Origin: Callipepla californica brunnescens
Lineage: Eukaryota > Chordata > Aves > Galliformes > Odontophoridae
Reading direction: 5' to 3'
Length of the DNA: 64,000 nt
NCBI GenBank assembly: GCA_023055505.1
Contig: JALIRH010000014.1
Location: 12,207,501-12,271,500 of the forward strand
This document shows positions 24,045 to 37,902 of this stretch, piece after piece; within the stretch, counting starts at the first letter, position 1, and each line of letters begins with the position of its first letter. The position numbers and the translations under genes are program-made. The notes under the pieces are model-generated. The model did not search any database. It saw nothing but the letters and a program-made list of their open reading frames with translations, and was not told where the DNA came from.

Positions 24045-27000
24045 GTTGCAACAGATCAGCTTTAAAAAATAAATGCATACAGGTCCTTAATGTGACCTTT
24101 TTATTTTTATACTATTTCCATCAAGTTGCATCACATGTCATCTGGGCTCATAATCTATGGATAGACAAGGTTTGTGCAAAGCAATGTGTCAAATAAATAG
24201 TTATATACAAAGGCAGAGTTATTCTGAAGTTTTACAAGACAAATAACCCAAAGCTGTAAACACTTTTGAAAAATAATTAGCACATCAGTTTTCTTGGGTC
24301 CCTGCATCTCTTCACAAGTCTGCAGTAAAATTAAGTAACCTTACCTCAGGCTACCTTCAGTTTTCTAGCACCCTTTGAAAGCTTTTTGCATTCATTAATA
24401 TTTATATTCCTGCACCAAGTAACAGATCCATTGTGGAGCTGTGTTGCACTGAGCTGGCTGGACTCCTCATGGAGGCCCACAAATGAAACACCCTGTGCTT
24501 AAGGTGCTAGTGATCTTATTTACAGTTACAGCCTGTGGCCAGATGTAGAAACCATAGCCTGAGACATCCCCATGCAGCCCAGGTGCTGCAGAGCCCACAG
24601 TCACTTACGTAAGTGCTCACAAGCCCTAGATACGTGTGTTTGCCTCTTCTCGCTACAACAAACCAACGGCCAGATGGGAAACACTTTTTCCCAACTAATC
24701 AGCTACAGAAGATATCACTGAACATCGCTCCATTAACAAATTTAATTTCATTCACGCTTTGTCACAATAGATTTTTATTCCATTAAGCTCAGTGTACTCT
24801 ACACACCCCTAGGAAGAAGTGCACAAGATAACATTCAGTAGAGTGGCCATTAATCTGCATTTCTGGCACCGCTCTGGAGGTCTGAGCAGCAGAGATCACT
24901 GCTGTAAATACTCAGTGGTTTCCTAAGCCTGCAGTACAGCCAGTTGCAGTTGGTTTTGTGGCTTTTGGCTGGGCTAGCTCTTGTTTGCTGTCCCTAATGT
25001 TCACTTTGCTTGTTTCCAAAAGTCCTGTTGTAAGCAACCAAAGCAGCAATGTGATCCAAATGATAACCAGCCTTCATCTGCTCTCTCCTGTCTGCAACAG
25101 CGCCACACAGCAAAGCCTTAGGCATGTCAATACAGCACCAAGTCAGAGACACACACCTCTGTTGGCTGCAAGCAAGGATTACCAAATCTCAGATGGAAAG
25201 ATCAGACTCCGCTTCCTCACAACGATAGTTGTATGAACAGATGAAGAAGAAAACCAACTGGGATGGCACTGGGCAGGTGATTCATCCAACCAAAAGTCCT
25301 TCAGTGAGGCAGAAGACCTCTCTGTAAAATGTATTCCCTTCTGGGTTATTGCCTCCCAGAGCAATAACATAAATCCACCTAACATTTAAGCAAAGGGATA
25401 TTGGATTTGACAGATCAACAACGATCATGTTTGTCTACAGAGTTAAAAGGTCACTACTGAAGACCCTGTTGAGAAAAGCAGGTGCATATGGAAAGGGGCC
25501 AGATCTCATGGGGTAGCTAAAGGAGATTAACCTTTGAATAAAAAAAGAGATATTAAGAAATCATCAAGGCAAAAGCAATCCCACTAGAACCAGCAGTTTG
25601 TTCTCTTCTCATTGTTAATAAGAGATACAATAGAAGCCTACACAAAAGCAGGCTTTTGTTGTCGGGATTTTGTTGTTTGTGAAGCAAAGATCAGGTGAGA
25701 GATCTCACAGTACAAAGGCACCCCCCAAAACAGACCTCATACCAAAGTGGAAATCAAGCAACAGGTCCAGTTTCACCAGCCTCTACAGCCATTCCACTCA
25801 CAGATAAGCAAAACTACTTCTGACAGGATCTTGGCAACACCGAAGTATTCACAGGTAGGCCAATAGTCACATACAGAAAGAAAAGCTGAACTCACCCATC
25901 TGGCAAAAGAAGCTCTCCAACTGCATAGCACTCCCTCTCAGCAAGCAGCCCAGATCCAAAAGATACTCTCCCTTCAGTGGCTAGCCTTGATATGAGCCCA
26001 GGATGCCTCTGCCCTGGGTCCACCCCCTGTGGTCAGGTTGGAGTGCAGGTGCAAACAATTTTCCTGAGCTCCCTGGGCCAGCCACAGCCCTTCACCAGGT
26101 GCTCAATCACCAGGTCAAGCTCTGAACTAACAGTTTCCCTACAGTCCTCCTTTCTCCAGTCCCACCCACTGCCCATTATTTCCAGACTACAATGTCTGCA
26201 ACTTCTCGATGTCAGTCTGGGAACATGTTGGTGAGGCAGATTTCCAGAGAAAACTTATCCAAACACTAAGCTTAAACAAATTCTATTCCAAGTATCAATT
26301 ACCACATCTTTGTTAGAAGACTTTCTACAGACAAATCAACAGGGTAAGACATTAAGTAGTCAAGCAAGGATTAGCCAAAAAGTACCAAAATGCAGTTCCG
26401 ACACACCAGTAGTAAGCACCTCTTACCTCTGAAATCAGCCTCTTCCAGTGTGATTTCACCAACCTTTTACCATTCAAAATCTCCTCTCTTTGGTCACGTT
26501 CCTTTTATGTTGTGTTGGCTGCCTTCATTTTTTATTTATTTTATTTCACCCTCATTATGATTTTCCTCAGTAAAGTTTTTAGCTAACTGCACGAATCTCA
26601 CCTCCCCGCTGACCTGCTGCTAGGAGCTGATGGACAGCAGCACTCATTATTTCACAGCTGCCCTCCATTTGGAGGAGCTGCACCATTTACAAAGGCAAGT
26701 GCAGTGGTGGCAAAGAAATCTTTCATTCTGAGCCAGAACTTGTTACTAAAATCCTTACTATTTAACTGTGTAAGAAAATAAGGAATTACATCAACATATA
26801 TATATCTACATCCATACAAAAACATTAGGTCATGGATGTGTTAGTGTGAGCAGATGGAAGTTCCTAACCTACACCTGTGATTTCTGCTCCAGAATCATCT
26901 CTGAACATATTAGACAGTCACTGCAATAGGGTTACAGCAGCAGTGAATATAAGACCACAGTTTAACATCTGGTATGCACCTAGCTCATTGACTACATTTT

Positions 27001-28606
27001 CAGGGAGATTTTGAGCCAGGTTCTAAAGGTTTGAGCTTTATTCTGTACATCTGTATGAATTTGCCTCGTGCCACCGTATTTCAGCCTGTGCTCCAGAGCA
27101 TGATCTGCACCTGTGTGTACCAAATGGGGACCACAGCCACTGGCATGGAGCCTGGTATGGCAGGGACCTGAGCACAAACTGCAATGCACAGCCTCGCAGA
27201 GGCTGTATGGCACTGGGATAACACTGTTCTCATAATGCTGTAGGATTGCAAAAGCAAATATGGTGCATTTTTGAGCTGGAAAGAAATGACCAAGAAAAGA
27301 AAAGAGCAGTTAGACCTGTTTGATGTGAGTTCTGGCATCCATCACAGAGGGCAGCAGCGAAGGCAGAGAGAAGATTCTCAGGGACATGGAAAGCTAAAGG
27401 AAACAGTGAGCTATTTGCTTTGAAGCCTGAAAATGGTGTGATATTTTTCTAAATGAGCAAAATGCAGGTAAAACGTAAAATGGTACCTTCAAGTATGTTC
27501 AGCTTTTAGGAAACTCCCTTCTGCTTGCAGAGGGTCACCAGTAAAAGGAGCACAAGGAGATAATGTTGGGATAAAGAGAATAAATAAAGAAAAGCCCAGT
27601 TGCACTGTACAAAGGAGCACAATGAGGCACCCATTAGAGGGTATTACACTCCCCTGTACAGGAGGGGAACATATGTCAGGCATCAGTATTGCCAAACAAG
27701 TTCTCACCAACGACAGGAGGAGGATGTTAAATATACAACTCAGTATCACAGCAGAAACACGCACGAGAAGGAGCACAGTAGCACTTCAGCATGATGATCT
27801 GCACTTAGAAGTCACTTACAGTAGAATGAAACCCATTCGGTATTTATTTTCCACAGGTACAAGTTGCAGCTCCAAGCAGATGGCTGCCTTTAGCATAGAA
27901 CGAACACCTGAGGAGGGAAGGGGAAGCGAGTAGCTCCAGCAGGCCATCTGTTTCTTAATTTTAAAGCAAAGGGCACAAAGAACTTTGAGGCTCTACCAGC
28001 TACATCCATGCTGTGCCATACCTTCCCAATTACTCAATTGTCAGCATCAGTTAATTTCCCTATTGTTGTGATGTGATACTTTCCCATATGATGCCTGAGA
28101 GCCACAAATGATTGTACCATGTGTCATTGCTCTCTTCTCCAGAGAAAATGTTCCCCCAAGCCAAAATACTTCATTTGTAAATCACACCTGAGCAGAGGTT
28201 GATAGGAAAAGCTGACTCCGTCTGTACTTACAGCATCTCTTTGGCTTCCACGAGAGACATAAGCAACTGTCTAAATGTGCCACAAACCAGACCCTTGGAG
28301 CACTATGTGCACTTCTTTCAAACAAATACATGAATTAACCTTGCTCCAGACGGTAAATGTTTATATATTACCAGTTATTTATGGAAGTTTTTGCTCTGCA
28401 TAATTTACAAAGGACATAACTAAGTTGGCAGCTCGTAAGGTATGGCCTCGATCTTCCTGTTAGATTACTAATACCTCCTTTGGTAGGGAATCATACCTGG
28501 TTTTGTACATGGGTGCTCTGTCCTCAAGCACCAACAGCTTACAATTACTGTGTTCAAAAGACAAAGAGTGATTAGGCAGGCTTCCTGCATTTGTCCTTTG
28601 TTTCTT

Positions 28607-28628
28607 AAATAAATAAATAAATAAATAA
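28607..28628. repeat. (AAAT)n microsatellite
   Basis: About five and a half perfect AAAT units, likely length-variable. Confidence 0.9.
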
Positions 28629-28785
28629 GCATATGAAATAGAGCAATAGAGCAATTTCAGACCCCCACCTGATGCTCCCATTTCCTCTGCACTCAAGCTG
28701 ACCAACTTTGCTGAAAAATCTTTTGGCAGCCACGTTTTGGCCATGCAAATCCCCTGTTACTACATGCAATGGGTAAGGCTGTGAG

Positions 28786-28902
28786 TTATTGAATCATTAA
28801 GGTTGGAAAGATCATCTAGTCCAATCATCAACCCATCCCCACTGTGCCCACTAAACCACGTCCCCCAGTGCCACACCTACCCGTTTCTTGAACAGTTTTG
28901 GG
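28786..28902 (-). mobile_element. CR1 LINE 3' end, minus strand
   Basis: A reverse-oriented CR1 3' end. The plus strand reads 'gaatcattaaggttggaaag', 'atcatctagtccaatcatca', 'acccatccccactgtgccca', then 'ctaaaccacgtcccccagtg' and 'ccgtttcttgaacagttttg'. This is the same wording family as the copy at 10811-10990 but closer to the usual CR1 form. The insert is about 115 bp, strongly truncated and non-coding. Its 3' terminus is at the low-coordinate side. Confidence 0.93.
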
Positions 28903-31900
28903 GATTAAGAACATAGATACAAAGTGCGACTCTCCTAATGTCATAATGCTGTCCTACAGGGATATCTGAACAGCCTATATCTTGCCCAGGGACCTACATG
29001 CCATGCTTATGTACTTGCACCTACCGTGGATGCCCCAGCTGAAAGCAAGGTGTCCATGTCCTTGAGACACCTCTACAGCTCCTGCAGCTGAAGTTGTTTG
29101 GGCGGTTGGCCCCAGTGGTACCTGAAGGTTTGCTTACAAGAACTCCTTCTTGCTCTGCTCTGACTCTTCCATAGGCACTGGATCTTCTCTGACATTATTA
29201 CAGCAGCTCAGCAAACATGAATGTGCTTTCACTAGCATAAAGTTGTTTTGGAACACCCTAAATATTCCCATACAGGAATATAACTGAATAAGAAAAGTAC
29301 AAGTTCCTTCTCACCCATCTAATTGCCTCTACACTGCAGAAAATATCAGTACAATTTGCTTAGTTTTTGAAAGCTTGTTTATAAATACAGGGCCCAAATA
29401 AAGAAACAGAACAAAAGCAGCCATGCCAAACAGTTTTATATGGCTTCAACAGGAGCAGGAAGACTAGAAGCATATAAATAAGATAAGGGATTTCTTCAGT
29501 AAGTGTTAAAAAGCCAGCAAAAATTTAATGGAGAAGAAATTACAGCATTAGCTGAGACTAATGAAGGAATAAGGATAAGTTATTTTAACATTTCTTAAGT
29601 AAATTAAATAGTGAGGATAAAAACTCATCAGTGACTGAGTGTTAACTTTGAGTAATATAAGGGGGAAGTAGCTCTGGGTAGCTTGAAAGGTAACCAGGAG
29701 CTAATTTGTTACAAGTAGAGATACACATTGTACATGTGAAATTCATGAAAATCTGACAGCAGGAATCAAACATGACAATCTGAATGACAGAGATTCCCCT
29801 GTTCAACTCTCCACAGACCTGTTGTCATCACCTATCTGACAAGAAGATCAGAAAGAAAGACAACGGTGACCTGAGGGAACCTTGTTTCACCTCCTGTCAA
29901 GGTAAATGTGCCTCAGAGAATCCATCAAAACATTAAATTCATCTTTAATCTCTTGGAAAAAGAATAAAATGGTAAGAAGTAAAATAAACAAACATGTTGA
30001 AATTCAACTAAGTCATTTCTCCTCTTCTCCAGCAAAGACCCCATTTGTCCATGGATTATTTAAGTTAACTGACAGATAGTTTTATCAAAGCCTTGTCTGC
30101 AGGAAAAGAAAAAGAATAATGCAACTTTAAATGCTGCTAACTGCAAGAAGGTCATAAAGATTTATGGCTTACCCTCCTGTAAATACCATTCTTTATAACT
30201 GATCCCCAGGAGATTTACTGAATGCTCAATAACCTTTCTCTGGTGGATGCAAGCAAAATCATCAGCACCATCTTGAAACTTAGTTTATTCAGCATGCCAA
30301 GAGCACTATGCCTGCAGATTGACCTCAGTAGCATCTTTGCTTCTCTCCCCTTCCCTGAAGTTGGTGGTAATGAAGATGCTGCTGTGATGGAGAATCCTCC
30401 CAGTCGAGGCTGAACTTTAAATGTACTCAGAAGGAGTTCTCTGAGCCAAATATCACTGAGCCAGCCTTACGGGCCCTGCACGGAAGATGGAGTGTGTACA
30501 CTGGGCTCTGAGAGATTACTCCTGAAGAGACTCCTTTGGCTTCAGCTACAAGAAAAACGAAATGCTTGCACTGAACTGGGCACTGATTTGGAAAATGGAA
30601 ACGGGAGTGCATCTACTGCTAAACCATTTGCAGTTTTCTCAGCCTCACTGTTAGCAAAATATCCCATTATTAGAAAAAGAGCAGATAACCGAATGGGAGA
30701 GCGTTTGAGGTCAGTCAAGTACCTAGGTATACTAGCAGAATTCTGCTAAAATGAGTCTGACAAGCTGGTTCCAAGTTTTATACACAGTGGATACAAGAAA
30801 AAATCAGGATAGTGTGCAACAGGAATACTGTTATTGCTGGTCACTGGAGCTCTGCATCCCTGTGTGACCCTGGACGCCATCTCTTCCCCTTCCCTCTTTT
30901 CCTTGCAAGGAGAGGAAAAAGCCTCAGCACAGCTGGCAGACATACAATGAGTGAATCATGCAAGCATCTGGTTCCTCCTATTCCCCAGATCTATTCTTTT
31001 CAATGAGCTTCTGGAAAACACAAAAATCACAGCCCCACTTGTGCTTAAATACCTCTGCAGTTTCCTGGCAGCTTTCAGCAGAAAGTTAGAAGCAGTCCCC
31101 CAGGCCCAGACCCAACCTGCCCCAGTGCTGAAGATGACTCTGGTCCAAGGCTACAGCTGGTACCAGCTTAATGCAAGCTGTGTGCCTTGCGGTATTCCCA
31201 AGACAGATGCAAATAGACCCAAAGCTTTAGGGGGCTGAGGAATGGTGTACTGGTTTCTAACCCCTCACTAACTTAGAGCAAAATTAAATCCCGCCTGTAA
31301 GAATCCATCTGTTAGTTCCAGTCACCCAGCAACAAATAGAATATTTAAGGAGTGATTTATGATTTCATTTATTTTACATACCTCAAAATGAAGTATGCAA
31401 ATAGCTAAATATTTTAACCTAACCAGTGAACAGTTCTCAAGCATCTGAAAACATCTGCACCTCCCTTACCCACACACAAGACATTCCAGGTTTTTAAGTA
31501 AGAGAATTGGGTTTTAAGTTATTCTATTTTCAGGGAAATCGTGCCTAGAAGGACATAATCTGGCCTTCTAAATAAAAATAATAAAAAAAATCTCCCCTAA
31601 AACAGCTCCCTCTGGGTAAATCTTGGAAAGCCTAGAAGAAAAGCTTTTCTTCTTCTCTCCATCCTTCAAATAAATATATAAATTGCGTAAATATTATTGA
31701 AAAAAATTAAAAGGTCAAAGTTGTTTGAAGTTTAGTCAAGCAGAAATGCTAACTGTGATAAAGCCCTGAGGAGTTGGAGCACCACTGACATTTTGCCACA
31801 TGAGAGCCAATAAGCAGCACCTAAAGTCAAGAGAGGTATTAGAAAGGTCTCTAATCGTGAAAAAGAAAGTGTACACTAATCAGCCTTCCCATTCACTCAC

Positions 31901-33130
31901 ATTTGCTTATTGTTTCCACCGATCTCTCCACCTAAAGATGAAGATATTCCTGGTGTTGCTAATGATCTAGCTCATGCACTGACAAAGTCAATTTAGATCA
32001 GGGCAGCAAAAATTAATGGAGTCTTTGTTGTGGAAGTTGCGCTTCTGTTTTTAGGAGATACTGAAAATATTCTCAGCAGTGGCTTCACACAAATAAACAT
32101 CATCCCTACCTTCTCAAGCTGAGGTAACAAAAACAAAAATAATGCCTACCAAATCCCTTTTTTTCTTTTTTTCCAATTATGAGTTTCTTCCTCTGAGGGT
32201 CCTTGGGGACCTTGTCTTATTTCTGCTTCCCATGAAAGAGTGCACTGGAAGGTCACTGGGGAACCAGAGGATCTGCGATCTCTCAGCTGGCAGTGGAGGT
32301 CAAAGCAGTACATAAATGCCCACTTTGACGGACTACAGGCAGTAGTAAGGAAGATCGTAAGAAGATGTATAAATAACCAGCAATATTTGCCCTTACTTGG
32401 CGCATTTCCTGGAATAAGACGTTGAAAGAGCTCCCAAAAACTCAATGGGAAGGAATACATCAGAGCAGAAAGTCCTGCTGCTAACCTTCCATTTCATCAC
32501 GTGCAGAAGGACCCCTCAACTGCCACACACTCCCAAAGACTGTTTCCATCCTGTGACTCCAGCTGACCCCAGAGTTCATCAAGCTCTTTGGTACTACCTG
32601 GCCCTGAGCAGCTGGGCATTAGGGATCCCAGATTTTTTGTGACATCGTTCAGATTCCACATCCTCCAGACAACTCCTACACCCTGTTGCTGGGTCACAGT
32701 AATACCTAGAGATGGCTTTAGGTCACACTTAGTGACACAGTCAAGGGATGTCCAGGACTACAACAGGATGGAGTAGGCTGCGTGATGGGTTTGCAAGATA
32801 ACAAAGCAGGAGTTAAAACTGTTCCAAACTGACAAAGAGAAAATAGCAAGTTAACTCTAGATAAACCTGAACAACTTCTTTGAACTAAGTAGACTTTAAA
32901 CTTGTGACGTGTGCTGTAATCTGGTACCACAGAAGAGATGAACTCATGCAGAAGATTCACTTTATTCCCAGAGATTTCCTGACACCAAGTCAAGAGTACC
33001 AATAGTGAAATGCAGTGAACTCGTGTGCCTTCTCATATTTTGTGTCACACATGCAGGGATATGATTTGAGAAGAGGGCACTCGGCACAGCTCTGCTGTGT
33101 ACCCTGAGATGATCAACTGAACTTGAAGGG

Positions 33131-33144
33131 AAAAAAAAAAAAAA
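33131..33144. repeat. Poly(A) tract, A14
   Basis: Fourteen adenines preceded by 'gaaggg'. No retrocopy is visible upstream. Confidence 0.9.
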
Positions 33145-34765
33145 GCAATTATTCTACGTTAAAAGAAATTAATAGAATGGCTTTGTTAGTAAGCAGGCAG
33201 AGAGAGAAGCGAGCATATAGAGAGAGCACGAGTTGCTTTCTTCCTCTCCTTGCAGCTTCCCTGAACAACAGAGGAATAAGAGGAGCCACTTTGCATTCCA
33301 CTGTGGTGGGAACTTCACAAAGCTAAATTATATCACTCTGCTACACTGGTTGCTACTATAGAAAGATGATAAACAAATAACATCCTGAGAGAGCTCAGGA
33401 AGAAAAAAGAGGCCAGTGCCATTGTTCAGAGAGATGAAACTGAAAACGTGAGAGGCAACAAGGAGAGAATCTATTATTCTGTACAAGCCTGGTGAATGCT
33501 TAAAAACATACCAAAAAAAAAAAGAAAATCCAACAAAAACCAACCCAAAACACACCACCACCCACACAGCACTCACATTTGCTCAAGCTGTTCATCCAGT
33601 GCCAACACACTGAGTATCAGAGGGCAGTTCTGATCGACATGAAATACAACAGACTGTAGCCATTTGTGAAGATCAAGAGAAGCCATGCAAAGGAGGCGAG
33701 TACTCTCCTCTGTAGCAGTACCACGAGACAGCAGTGGATATAGAGAAGCTTTCAATAGACTATGCTTGGCTCACACCACATTGTTTCTTTCTAACAGGTA
33801 GCATCCACAAAGTGCAAGAGAAGATTGTTTCACTTTGAATCAAGATTGTCAGTGTTAAATAGGAAATCTGGGTCTGTGGTGGATTCTCAGGATAGCCATA
33901 TGGAGCACACATCTGGAGAGAAGTTAACCAGTGGCTGCATGCCACTGCAATCATTCCTCCCTCAAGTTCTGCAGTCAGAGCATCAAAGCAGAAAGCAGGT
34001 GGTTCTTCCAGGAGGTAAATGAACCACAGAGAAGGGTCAAAAAGTGTGACACACATTTGATGAGGATTTTTTTTCTTGCTTATAAAAGTTGTCAGAACAA
34101 ATTATCCACTGGATGTTATACCAGGTTACTACACACCCAAAATCACCATGGTTGTTCCTTTTCAGAGAGTAGAAGTTCAGAGAAAAGTTTCCTGAGACAG
34201 ACATTAACTTAAACAATTTGAACCAGTACTAAGTTTCTCTCATGAGTGCAGATACATACACTGAGAGAGCTCATTCTATTCCATGGACGTTATCAGTAAT
34301 TTGGGGACAGAAAATTTAGGACCTTGGGTAATCTCTCAAGGATTTCAAAACTTCTCATTCTGCACCAACATAATGTCAAAATTTCCTGATGAAAAAAGGA
34401 AGGCACTTGGCATGGGATGCAAGCAGTGTGGGTTTAATTCCCACTCTGACCCTTTTTCTCGCACACAAGTGCTCATTGCTCATACTTTGGGGTGAGCTCC
34501 ATCCATCCCATAGCAGTGACTTCATACTGAGTAAGTGATGTTAATGCAGAGCAGGAGTTTAAACAACACCTCTGCCAAGCAGCGGACCCAAAAAGAAAGC
34601 CAGCTGTTGTGGTTGAGTCAGTCCAGCCAAAGCCTAGGTCAGAAAGGTAAGAACCAAGGTACATTTTTTCTCCCAGAGAAGAGTAATGAACTTTTGTCAA
34701 AGTTGAAGTACTTTCTCTGAAAGAAGAGAAAAAAATCCTCTTTTTCTTCATTTTACATTATCAGC

Positions 34766-34790
34766 TTTTTTTTTTTGAGAGAGAGAGAGA
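34766..34790. repeat. Compound T11-(GA)7 simple repeat
   Basis: Eleven thymines directly followed by seven GA units, a compound microsatellite. Confidence 0.9.
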
Positions 34791-35213
34791 AACAATTTCT
34801 GAAGAATGTGCAGACGGAGCCTCAGCAGTTCAGAGGACTGTTTATCTGTGAATCTCAGTGTCTGAACTTCACCCACATCTGAAAGCAATGACCATCTTTT
34901 CTTCTTCAGCACCATACACGTGGTGAAGTTGGAACAGAGGTTCAAACCCAGAAGGAGAATCCTAGAACCCACATCTCTGGCCAGAACACTCATAGGATAC
35001 GTAGAAAAACTCAGACAGTATGAATATTTCCTCAGGGCTTCCCAAAGCCCTCTAGCCTGATGTACTGCACTTGTTTCAGGCCCTCTGAGAAAAGGTGACA
35101 TCCCTGCCCTGGCAAGCAAGCCAAGGTGAAGGGCTCCTTTTTTCATCTCCTGCCCCAGAAGACAAAACAGTAACAGCCTCTCACAAACCTTGCTAATGGG
35201 CCTAGATCCAAAG

Positions 35214-35230
35214 GAAAGAAAGAAAGAAAG
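35214..35230. repeat. (GAAA)n microsatellite
   Basis: About four GAAA units in a purine-only patch. Confidence 0.85.
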
Positions 35231-37883
35231 ACCAATATTACCATTTAGGAATTACAAAAAAAAACACAAATCTGCAGTGGTCAAGAGTTCATCCTGGAAT
35301 GAGCAACAACTTGAAAAACAATGCTCTAAATTTTGACAAGTTGGTGACCTTTCAGCATGTACTGTAAGAGATTACAGCCTGGGGAGTTTGCTCCTCAGAT
35401 GAGCTCCTGTCCATTTTTTGTACTGAAATAAACTGAAGCTTTAACTACTCTTCTGTCCCAACATTTACAGAAACTGTTACCGGACGTGGACAGAATATAT
35501 GAACAAAGTGGCGGCCAGAAGCTCTGAATTTTTAATACAAACACTCCCTCAGAGGCACATAGGGATCAGAAAGATGTGGTCCATAGCCACAAAGGTTTTT
35601 TGCAGTAGATATTAAAAATGCAGCAATAGGAGCCCAGGGATAGGCAATAAGACAAGGAAGCTCCTTCCTTACCAGTTCAGCCTTGGCCTGGGCCCAAGAG
35701 AGTTCAGAAAGTTGTTCCTATTTCACACTTGATGCAAAAGAAGGTGAAGTCTTCATGTGTTTGTCAGTCTCTACACAACTCTGAAAATAAAACTAGTGGT
35801 TCAGAAACAACTTGCAATAACTAGAACTTTCACTTTTATCCTGTATCAATACCTGCATAGTTTTAGAGGTTTGTTTGCATATTGACTGTTGCACAAGCCA
35901 ATGTTTTCCTTAGAGGAGAACTTACTGTCCAGCAAATAAAATTAACACTAGAAGAGAAACTAGAAGAAAGGATGTCAGCCCAAATCTCTGTCTCACTTGT
36001 GGTAGCTTCTGCACTACTATAACCAGATATCAGGTTAATCTACCTCTTAATGAGTCGCTCACATCAACCCAGGTTACATGTAATGTTAGTGACTGGGTTA
36101 TCAGGCACTGAAATGTGGACTTTCCTTTTTCCTCTTATTTCTTTAATGAACTGAAAAAGAGATTATTATTCAGAAACTGTTTTTAAGAACTGAAACATAA
36201 ACAGAACCAAGAGTCCCTTTGCCTGTACAACAATTCACCAAGCCCACTCGAATACCAAATAATGAAGGAAGCAGGCACTACCAGAAACACTGGCTGGCCA
36301 ATGTCCCCAGACAGGGAGCCGTGCGCCTATAGAGCCGGCAGGGAAGGGAAATGGTTGCTGCTGCAGAACATCAGTGGCTTTAAATTGAAACTCTTTTCCT
36401 CCCATCTTTCTACTGACAAGAGCAACAGAGGACCATCATACCGAACGCAGGTCGCTTGGTCTCTAAACTCTGCCTGTTTAGGCAGCAGTGCCATTTGATG
36501 CTTCCAGAAGCTGAGAATATGACTGCAGTCCTCACACTCCAAAAATTATGTATTTGGATTTCAACAGATGTGTTTATTTCTGTGTGTTTATTTCTTTGAT
36601 AAGACTGAGAAATTCCAGTGACATCACTGCACAACTGATGCTACAGCACTCATGAGACAGAGCCAATGCTTGTTGATTGCATCCTTCTGGTTTCACGTAT
36701 TTCATCTGCCATCAGCTCTTGCATTTTCACATTTGCTCCTGTGCAGAATACAAGATCACTGAACTCTTATCTCATTCAGGTTACCAGAACTGTTTTGGAA
36801 GTCCAGACACTTCAGGAAGCTGCAAGAATAGGAGATGAGTTTAAGAAACTCTGGTCTTGCAATATTTACGTGAGGTTGAACAGAGAACCAGATTCAGTTC
36901 TCCATTCTGTAAACTAAATTCAACTCTCCAGAGTGCTTTCCTTCCAGCTACTAAACTAACTTCTCTTTTCCTCGAGTTCTCCTCTTTCAAAAGCAATTCC
37001 CTATGGCATCTGGGCTGCAACACATCCCGAGAAACACCATCAATTTGATTCATATTAATGGTAATGAAAGTTAAATAATAGATGTTGCCCACAGTACTTG
37101 TACATCAGTAAATTCTGCCACATTGCTAGGGAAAGAACAAAGAGAAGAAAAAAAGCAATTTTTATACAGAAGAGATGGACAATCCGCTCTTTAAAACAAA
37201 AGCATCTCTGGAGACCAAGATGTTGGTTGGCATCTATCTAGAGTGAGTCTCCACAACAGAATAACAACCACACCAGAGTGTAGAGGTTAGTGCAGGTAGA
37301 TCTGCCAGCAGCTCACAGGGAACAGACTCATGGACAGCAGCCACATTCCTCTGCCAAGCGGCACAAGACCATCCTACCTCCGTGCTTTCTGGCACCCCTT
37401 GCTGCACTGACAGGCCAGAAAGAGCCAGCAGTGTGGTCAACACCTCAAAATCCAGTGGCGAAGACAAGACAACAGCTCATTCCTAGAGCTGGGTGCCAGA
37501 GCTGAGAGAGCCAGCCTGCAGAAGTGGCACGTGGTGCTTCCCTCCAGCAACTCTGCAACAGAGAGCAAAGCTTGTCCCAGGGCTCTGCCTTTTGCAGGTG
37601 GCTGCCTGCACAGGCACAGCATTCAGGCTGCAGAGTGAGCTTTCTGCCTTCTGGAGAGTGGCCGCTAAGTGAAGCATCAGTGCCAAGTCTTCACCACAGA
37701 GTTGCTCAAATCCTCTCCTGTCCACAGCCAGCGGGAGACGAGCGTTCTGGGTAAAATGCCAGCAGCCAAAAGGTTAATAGCAACAGGATTGCAATTCAAG
37801 CTTTCCAAGATAAATGAAGGCAGAGCGCAAGGCGAAGAGGGGGAGAGGATCCTTGCTGTGATTTCATGGCAGCCTTTTTCTTC

Positions 37884-37902
37884 CATCATCATCATCATCA
37901 TC
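37884..37902. repeat. (CAT)6 microsatellite
   Basis: Six CAT units. It creates runs of isoleucine or methionine in short frames on the two strands, which should not be read as protein. Confidence 0.9.

Larger units (their letters stand above)
21398..28785. other. Gene-free unique sequence
   Basis: No gene is supported. The stretch holds an (AAT)n run at 22419-22436, a 24-bp tandem duplication at 23518-23565, a cysteine-rich minus-strand frame at 23900-24044, a short (AT)5 at 26796-26805 and an (AAAT)n run at 28607-28628. Remaining frames are about 110 codons or fewer and look random. Confidence 0.55.
28903..37883. other. Gene-free unique sequence
   Basis: No gene or interspersed repeat is recognised. 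Open frames reach 132 codons (34748-35146, minus) without known domains. Small simple repeats lie at 33131-33144 (A14), 34766-34790 (T11 then GA7) and 35214-35230 (GAAA). A faint MIR-like string sits near 34425-34455. Confidence 0.55.
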
